Below are positions 59,288-64,000 of a DNA stretch of 64,000 nucleotides, piece after piece (positions within the stretch are counted from its first letter, which is position 1; each line of letters begins with the position of its first letter). The position numbers were made by a program, and so were the translations under genes. The stretch lies in the NCBI GenBank assembly GCA_018666155.1, contig JABJAH010000006.1:36579-100578 (forward strand). Direction: 5' to 3'. The DNA comes from Rhodospirillaceae bacterium. GTDB lineage: Bacteria; Pseudomonadota; Alphaproteobacteria; Rhodospirillales; Rhodospirillaceae. The notes beneath the pieces were generated by a model. It made no database searches, was not told the origin of the DNA, and saw only the letters and a program-made list of their open reading frames with translations.

Positions 59288-60657
59288 GCGTTCTCTTGCC
59301 GCGGCACCAAAGTCGTAGGCGTGTCCTTCGTGGGCTCCTGGGCGGTGGCGCCGTTGGCGTTGCGCTGCCATTTCTTGACTGCTTTCTGAACGATAACGGT
59401 ACTGCGATGGCCGCCACCGGCGCAGCGCTTCCGGTGCGGTTCGGCACCTGGTATTGGGGCATGGGCCATACACCTGGACATGCTATTGCGGAGAAACGGC
59501 AGACAGGCCCTGGCATCGAATTCCTTGATGAGACCAAGGCCTTGAGACCGTTTGAAGACCAATTGAGTTATTTTGGCGGCTACGGCATGCCGTTGGACGG
59601 GCGTTCCAACTATACCCATTTCACCGGATGGGTCGGCACCCGAACGGGCACTGTTCCGCAACGCAACCGTGAGATCACAGACCCCACCCTTGATCTGCTC
59701 ATCGCCGACCAGATCGGCAATGGTACTCGGTTCAAAACTATTGACGTTTCAAGCGTCGGTATCGGACGAGAAAACTACAGTGCGCGGAACACCGACAGCC
59801 GTTCGCAGGCTGAGGTGTCGCCGGTCGCATTGTATGCACGGTTGTTCGGTCCGGAGTTCGTCGATCCCAATGGGACGCAGTTCAGCCCCGATCCGATGGT
59901 GATGGTCGAGAAGAGCGTTCTGTCAGCGTTCATGGAAGAAAGCCGCGACTACCTGAAGACATTAGGCGTCACCGACAAAGAGCGGGTGGATGAGTATTTC
60001 ACTTCGATACGGCAGGTGGAAAATCAATTAGCGTTGCAATTGCAAGAGCCCGAGCCCAACGAAGCATGCCTTGTTCCTGAGGCGCCCGACGCATTACCGG
60101 CCGACCGGTTGGCGCGGGTACGCGAAATGCCAAACGTTATTGAGACTCACAAGGTCATGTCGAAATTGCTGGCAATGGCGGTGGCATGCAACCAGACCAG
60201 AGTGTTCAACATGGTCTTTACCGACAACTTTGCCAATGTGCGCAAGCCGGGAGAGACCTACACGCACCATCTTTTGACCCACTCGGAAGTGATCGACCCG
60301 ACGCTCGGGTATCAGCCGTTGGCCTATTGGTTTAACCAACGTGCCAGCGAGGGCCTCGCCACATACCTTGAGACTTTGTCGAGTATCCGCGAAGGCGATG
60401 GAACCTTGTTGGACAACTGTCTCATCTATTGTTCCAGCGAAACCAATTACGCCAAAGTTCACAGCATCGACGGCATCCCCATTTACTTCGCCGGTAAAGC
60501 CGGTGGGCGTATCAAGACTGGCCTGCATGTGGTTGGCGGTGGCGATCCCATCACCCGCGTCGGCCTGACGGCGATGAAAATCATGGGTGTTCCGACCCTC
60601 TCCTGGGGTACGAAATCGCTTAAGACCAACAAAGTTATATCGGACGTGATGGCGTGA
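59284..60657 (+). CDS. Tat-exported DUF1552 protein
   Basis: A 457-aa protein with a twin-arginine signal (SRRRVLRGLLGGGAVGVALPF, residues 10-30), so it is exported folded, probably with a cofactor or metal. The remainder is DUF1552: FGTWYWGMGHTPGHAI, LSYFGGYGMPLD, HFTGWVGTRTGT, SVSQLIADQIG-like TLDLLIADQIGNGTRFKTIDVSS, HLLTHSE and a C-terminal GLTAMKIMGVPTLSWG. DUF1552 proteins resemble the alkaline-phosphatase/sulfatase-like DUF1501 group in their signal and size, but the role is unknown. It overlaps the cytochrome gene before and the secreted-repeat gene after it. Confidence 0.9.
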   Translation: MSVLLPRHQSRRRVLRGLLGGGAVGVALPFLDCFLNDNGTAMAATGAALPVRFGTWYWGMGHTPGHAIAEKRQTGPGIEFLDETKALRPFEDQLSYFGGYGMPLDGRSNYTHFTGWVGTRTGTVPQRNREITDPTLDLLIADQIGNGTRFKTIDVSSVGIGRENYSARNTDSRSQAEVSPVALYARLFGPEFVDPNGTQFSPDPMVMVEKSVLSAFMEESRDYLKTLGVTDKERVDEYFTSIRQVENQLALQLQEPEPNEACLVPEAPDALPADRLARVREMPNVIETHKVMSKLLAMAVACNQTRVFNMVFTDNFANVRKPGETYTHHLLTHSEVIDPTLGYQPLAYWFNQRASEGLATYLETLSSIREGDGTLLDNCLIYCSSETNYAKVHSIDGIPIYFAGKAGGRIKTGLHVVGGGDPITRVGLTAMKIMGVPTLSWGTKSLKTNKVISDVMA

Positions 60658-61766
60658 GGGCACTCGCTGCCATCCTTTTTGTTTGGGGTGCGTCCGGTGG
60701 CGTTTGGGCACAAGAAGAGGCGACTCTTGATGCACCAGGTGACATCCGCATGGAGGAACGCGGTTATGGCTGGCTGCTGACCGACGTCAAGGACATGACC
60801 CTCTACACCTTTTCCCGCGACATAGACCCGACGAAGTCCGCTTGCGATGAAGAGTGCAGTGTTACTTGGCCGCCGCTGAAAGCGTCTGCCCCAATTCTCA
60901 AAAAGGCAGGAGCGGAGAGTGACTGGTCCACCCTGACCCGTGGTGATGGATCTCTTCAATGGGTGTTTCGCGGCAAGCCGCTCTACACCTTTAGCCGTGA
61001 TGTCGCGCCAGGAGATGCCAACGGTGATGCCATAGGACGACAATGGTACGTGGCTAGGAAGCTCATTCCGATGCCGCCCGGCTTTGCGATTTTAAAGACA
61101 GAGCACGGGCAATTGTTGACCGACATCAATAGTATGACGGTGTACACCTCCGACGCGGACAAGGCTGATACATCGACCTGCGATGCCCTCTGCGCGCGGA
61201 CGTGGCCTCCGGTTGAAGCGTGGTGGTCTGCGTCCACGACCGGTGGGGATTGGTCGGTTGTCACTCGCGAGGACGGCACCAAACAATGGGCCTACAAGTC
61301 CCAGCCCCTTTATCGGTATGCCGGGGACTTCAACCCTCGCGATATAGCTGGTCATGGCATTGAGACGCGACAGGCCGTTATCTTGGAACCACTGCCGCCT
61401 GTTCCTGACTGGATCACCTACCAGCAATCCGACGGCGGAGAAATACTGGCCGATCCACAGGGCAAGACCATCTACGCTCATAACTTCGTGCCCGGACAGT
61501 TCTCGTTTGTTCCGCGGGCGCCCGATGGCAAGGACCGTCCCTATGACTGGACCCCGGTTCTCGCCGCGGTCGATGATGGACCGGTTGGCTACTGGTCTAT
61601 CGTCACCCATGAGGACGGAACCCGCCAATGGGCGCGCAGGGGCTTGCTGCTCTACACGAATAATCGCGATCTGGAGCCAGGAGATCTCAACGGGGTAAGG
61701 AGCACCGATCGCATTTGGCTTCCCATCACAAGATCAGGCCAAACCATGGCCGGTACGGGCGCATAG
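60654..61766 (+). CDS. Secreted-repeat protein (Lipoprotein_15/COG4315-like), three repeats
   Basis: A 370-aa exported protein starting at GTG, which overlaps the previous stop. A short signal peptide (about 1-17) comes first, then three repeats of roughly 110 residues. Each repeat has L(L/A)(T/D)...(M/K)T(L/V/I)Y(T/A), then a WPP or DWTPV segment, then GxxQW..(R/K)G.(P/L)LY. The first two carry a Cys pair, KSACDEECSVTWPP and TSTCDALCARTWPP; the third has none. These repeats are known from predicted surface lipoproteins of unknown role. Together with haem-c and Tat neighbours it suggests a periplasmic redox or binding function. Confidence 0.85.
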   Translation: MRALAAILFVWGASGGVWAQEEATLDAPGDIRMEERGYGWLLTDVKDMTLYTFSRDIDPTKSACDEECSVTWPPLKASAPILKKAGAESDWSTLTRGDGSLQWVFRGKPLYTFSRDVAPGDANGDAIGRQWYVARKLIPMPPGFAILKTEHGQLLTDINSMTVYTSDADKADTSTCDALCARTWPPVEAWWSASTTGGDWSVVTREDGTKQWAYKSQPLYRYAGDFNPRDIAGHGIETRQAVILEPLPPVPDWITYQQSDGGEILADPQGKTIYAHNFVPGQFSFVPRAPDGKDRPYDWTPVLAAVDDGPVGYWSIVTHEDGTRQWARRGLLLYTNNRDLEPGDLNGVRSTDRIWLPITRSGQTMAGTGA

Positions 61767-61777
61767 GTAGGTTTTGT

Positions 61778-62311
61778 ATGTTGAGAGTGTTGCGGCCTAA
61801 AAAGTTTTTTGAACTACCGCTGGTTTTGGTTTTGGTGATGGTCGTGTGCGCGAGCGGCGCATCAGCGCAATCACCGACGGCGCCAGGCAATACATTATGT
61901 GGATACTTCTCACCGGACGAGAACGACGCCTCTGGCCCACCGATCTACTTCTACGCTGACATGAATGCCGACGAGGAAAGCGCCGTCACGGAAAGCCCGG
62001 GTGTCGCCCGGGCGGATTTTGTCCTTGAGCGATCCACGTTGAAGCTCAGTTGGAGACTCACTTACAGTGACACGACGTCGACCGCGACCGGCGTTCACAT
62101 TCACGGCCCGCAAACACCAGGCGGCGAAGCGGGCATTGTTGTTGATTTGGCGCCGGACGGGATGACCAACCCGATCGAAGGCTCGGCCATACTCACCGAG
62201 GGCACCATGATATATCTGGTGCAGGACCGCCTTTACGTCAATTTACACACCACCAGTTACCCGGCGGGAGAGCTGCGTGGGCACGTCAAAAAAGCACGGC
62301 CAGAATGCTGA
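61778..62311 (+). CDS. Secreted CHRD-domain protein
   Basis: A 177-aa exported protein; the signal peptide ends near residue 32 (ASAQS). The start MLRVLRPKKFFELPL at 61778 replaces a longer frame. The CHRD (chordin-like) domain is recognised by LERSTLKLSWRLTYS, ATGVHIHGPQTPGGEAGIVVDL, and the C-terminal LYVNLHTTSYPAGELRGHV. CHRD domains bind unknown ligands in bacteria. Two Cys (TLCGYF and PEC) may link the ends. It follows the secreted-repeat gene after eleven bases and seems to end the operon. Confidence 0.88.
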   Translation: MLRVLRPKKFFELPLVLVLVMVVCASGASAQSPTAPGNTLCGYFSPDENDASGPPIYFYADMNADEESAVTESPGVARADFVLERSTLKLSWRLTYSDTTSTATGVHIHGPQTPGGEAGIVVDLAPDGMTNPIEGSAILTEGTMIYLVQDRLYVNLHTTSYPAGELRGHVKKARPEC

Positions 62312-62435
62312 ATGAACGACGTGATCAATATATTTTTCTACAGATTTGAAATTCTATTTCGAGATCTTCGATTTTATGGGTGTGTGCCCGAGCTTCACAT
62401 GTGTGCTCGCCTATCCCTTGCCAGTTCCGCTGACA

Positions 62436-62485
62436 GGGCCTATAACCCGCCTCTTCCAGCGGGGTGCACTTTCATCCCCGTGACC
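62436..62485. repeat. Short intergenic repeat, copy 2
   Basis: This segment matches 56102-56141 over two blocks (GGCCTRTARCC...GCCTCTTCYAGCGG and CCGTGACCC) with about ten inserted bases. CCCGC and GCGGG around CTCTTCCA can form a stem. It lies 14 bases before the tRNA-Lys gene. Confidence 0.4.
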
Positions 62486-62498
62486 CGGATGCTCAGGT

Positions 62499-62575
<77 letters not shown>

Positions 62576-63058
62576 ATATAATCAATGACTTAGCTTGATA
62601 TTTCCAGTCATTCATTCCTTCGTGGGTTACATGCGGGTTACAAATCGTACCCAAAGTAACGTAACCGGGTGACCCCGGCCTCGTGAATTGAACTCAATCT
62701 GACCTCAACGCAGCCAATGGGCCGCGGGCCTACGCTTTCATATATTGTAAGGCGCGCTTGATGCCGGTCATCAGAGGGCCTGGCACAAGAGCCACGGTCC
62801 AAAAAAAAGCCTGGGGCCCGGCCCGCGTTCCTCGCACCGCGCCACGAACTTCGAGCGTCGCGGACCGAGGATCACGGACCGCGGCTCTGGGGGTTGGGTC
62901 TTCGTCCATGCTTCGGACCAAAGATACCGAGTAAATTCACATTGAAATCGAAGAGCTGAGATTTAGTGGCTATCTCAGATAATATATAAGTATTATTCGG
63001 CCTGAGAATTGGTTCGCTCAGAAATATCGCTGAAACAACGCCCCGGGTGGTTTGCCTC
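62576..63058. other. Intergenic stretch after tRNA-Lys
   Basis: A 483-base region without a convincing gene. Just after the tRNA are short direct repeats of GGGTTAC (62623-62640), and further on a very GC-rich stretch (about 62790-62890) that looks unlike the AT-rich bases on either side. Reading frames here are Arg/Pro-rich and lack ribosome-binding sites. tRNA 3' ends are common integration sites, but no integrase is present in the window. Confidence 0.45.
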
Positions 63059-63205
63059 ATGCGAAAACATTTGATCATTACACTTGTGTTTCTTGGACTG
63101 GCCTTACCTCTAGGCCAAGCGTGTGCTGACGATTTTTTAGAGGGCTTAGATGCCTATGCCGAAGGGGATTATTCAACTCAACACCCTCGACTAGTTTCTT
63201 CATAA
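63059..63205 (+). pseudogene. Truncated Sel1-repeat-type secreted protein
   Basis: An ATG at 63059 opens a frame with a signal peptide (MRKHLIITLVFLGLALPL, GQACA) followed by DDFLEGLDAYAEGDY, the usual start of exported Sel1-repeat (TPR-like) proteins. After the Tyr at codon 38 the likeness stops and a short unrelated tail (STQHPRLVSS) ends at TAA 63205. The break falls at about 63173, where the minus-strand macro-domain gene ends (63178). The gene therefore seems to have lost its 3' part when the next segment was inserted or recombined. Confidence 0.6.
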
Positions 63206-63675
63206 ACGGTTGCCGCGGGTTCATCAAAACAGACAAAGGCTACCGAAAGGTCCTGTTTCTTCTGTGCGACAAGCGCCGTATCAAAAGCAATCTCCGTCGC
63301 CTCTTTAATCGGGTATCGATAAACCCCCGTGCCAATCGCTGGTATCGAGATGCTCTTGATCCCGTGTAGCTCGGTGAGAGCAAAGATGGATTGGTAACAA
63401 CGGCGTAAAAGTTCTGCCTCACCTCTCGTGCCATCCCAATACCGGGGTGAGACCGCGTGTATTACATGCCTACACGGTAAATTATATGCGTCTGTGATCC
63501 GCGCCTCTCCGGTTGGGCAACCGCCAATCTCGAGGCATTCTCTTTGCAACTCAGGTCCAGCAATACGGTGAATAGCACCGCATACGCCGCTCCCACCCAT
63601 CAACTGCGTGTTCGCAGCATTTACAATCGCGTCGGTCGTTTGTGAAGTTATATCACCGCGCACAATCTTGATCAT
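63178..63675 (-). CDS. Macro-domain protein (YmdB-type ADP-ribose binding/hydrolase)
   Basis: A 165-aa single macro domain. The start MIKIVRGDITSQTTDAIVNAANTQLMGGSGVCGAIHRIAG contains the ADP-ribose-binding GDIT and NAAN..L.GGGGV-like loops, and the phosphate loop SIPAIGTGVYRYP is present near residue 115. It should remove ADP-ribose or O-acetyl groups from modified substrates. The length is standard. It lies opposite and at the break of a truncated Sel1-type gene, and 3' of it are 42-base repeats; it may be an acquired gene. Confidence 0.93.
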   Translation of the reverse strand: MIKIVRGDITSQTTDAIVNAANTQLMGGSGVCGAIHRIAGPELQRECLEIGGCPTGEARITDAYNLPCRHVIHAVSPRYWDGTRGEAELLRRCYQSIFALTELHGIKSISIPAIGTGVYRYPIKEATEIAFDTALVAQKKQDLSVAFVCFDEPAATVYEETSRGC

Positions 63676-63781
63676 TTTAGTGGGTCACTCCAATGACTGA
63701 ACGAGTTTAGTGCTAGAAAGTTAGCGGTTCCGGCGGTGGCATCGTACCCTCCTTTCCAATCATTAACTACTCGACAAGCCT

Positions 63782-63823
63782 TAAGTGAGGTTGGCTTTGG
63801 GAGGGTTCGAGAGCTTGTTGATG
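63782..63823. repeat. 42-base direct repeat, copy 1
   Basis: Bases 63782-63823 match 63959-64000 at 39 of 42 positions (mismatches at the 10th, 11th and 19th bases). The period is 177 bases. The second copy is cut by the window end, so the match may be longer and the array may go on. Confidence 0.85.
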
Positions 63824-63958
63824 CTGGGGTTCTTCCAGCGGTGATGGTCGGATTAGTGGGGGCAGGTCTGGTTGCATCGCTCTCCTCTCCGCAAGGCGAC
63901 GGTCAAATCTCCGAACCTTTGCTTCCCAAAGGTCGGGGTGGTCTTTCTTATTAATAGG

Positions 63959-64000
63959 TAAGTGAGGGCGGCTTTGCGAGGGTTCGAGAGCTTGTTGATG
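63959..64000. repeat. 42-base direct repeat, copy 2 (runs off the window)
   Basis: Same unit as 63782-63823, with three differences, ending at the last base of the window. Confidence 0.85.

Larger units (their letters stand above)
63676..64000. other. Non-coding stretch with direct repeats, to window end
   Basis: This region has an open frame (63736-63954) whose first half reads SEVGFGRVRELVDAG, but it has no ribosome-binding site and the second half is low in information, so I do not call a gene. The main content is the pair of 42-base repeats listed separately. Confidence 0.5.

Noticed and set aside
62576..62660. Attachment site at the 3' end of tRNA-Lys
   Set aside because: No second copy of the tRNA end and no integrase in the window, so an attachment site cannot be claimed.
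62730..62921. 63-codon minus-strand frame after tRNA-Lys
   Set aside because: Arg/Pro-rich, in a GC-rich patch, with no ribosome-binding site or known motif.
63736..63954. 72-codon frame at the window end
   Set aside because: No ribosome-binding site and low-information second half; the repeat it contains explains the open frame as well as a gene would.

Overview
The window is a chromosomal segment of an alphaproteobacterium, most likely Rhodospirillales-like and free-living. The gene orders support this: queA-tgt-queG; phaR divergent from a short phaC with phaA; the envelope set lptF-lptD / surA-pdxA-rsmA; and miaA-ilvB-ilvH-ilvC-leuA-mreBCD-mrdA-rodA. Nothing shows the species. No CRISPR array, rRNA, complete prophage or recognisable transposase is visible.

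Layout. 1-6.98 kb: the end of a response-regulator protein, a DegT-type aminotransferase, a GT-C-like membrane protein, a secreted subtilase with a duplicated C-terminal module, a glutathione transferase and a small membrane protein. 7.1-11.2 kb: queuosine operon queA-tgt-queG with a formylglycine-enzyme-like protein overlapping its end. 11.2-15.3 kb: an XRE regulator and a polyhydroxyalkanoate locus (phaR; divergent phaE-like gene, phaC, phaA), with two GTGC-N3-GCAC palindromes in the divergent promoter region. 15.4-19.6 kb: esterase, MATE exporter, membrane-anchored hydrolase and a Nudix protein. 19.6-32.6 kb: rsmA, pdxA and surA on the minus strand, then a plus-strand heavy-metal efflux cassette (czcI-like, czcC, czcB, czcA and a small His/Asp-rich secreted protein), then lptD and lptF on the minus strand. 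The efflux cassette splits a gene set that is usually contiguous in this class, and lptG is not at its usual place. 32.7-44.7 kb: secreted protein, OmpA porin, FAD oxidase, Sua5, CysQ, a form II CoxL-like molybdoprotein without partners, PepA, a DUF1015 protein and MiaA. 44.8-50.3 kb: branched-chain amino acid genes ilvB, ilvH (with a histone-like Lys tail), ilvC and leuA; a Leu-rich leader frame and competing hairpins precede leuA. 50.5-56.0 kb: rod-shape and cell-wall elongation operon mreB-mreC-mreD-mrdA-rodA.

56.4-62.3 kb is the most unusual part. It is a tightly overlapping five-gene operon of exported proteins: an unrecognised secreted protein, a haem-c lipoprotein with planctomycete-type DUF1587/1595/1592/1588/1585 domains, a Tat-exported DUF1552 protein, a secreted-repeat protein and a CHRD-domain protein. 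Related short intergenic sequences lie on both sides of it, and a tRNA-Lys gene follows. 62.6-64.0 kb looks like an accessory junction: a Sel1-type gene cut off after about 38 codons exactly where a macro-domain gene begins, then a 42-base direct repeat 177 bases apart at the window edge.

Start codons were moved from the longest reading frame where family alignment, ribosome-binding sites or overlaps argued for it. All functional assignments rest on reading motifs, not on searches.
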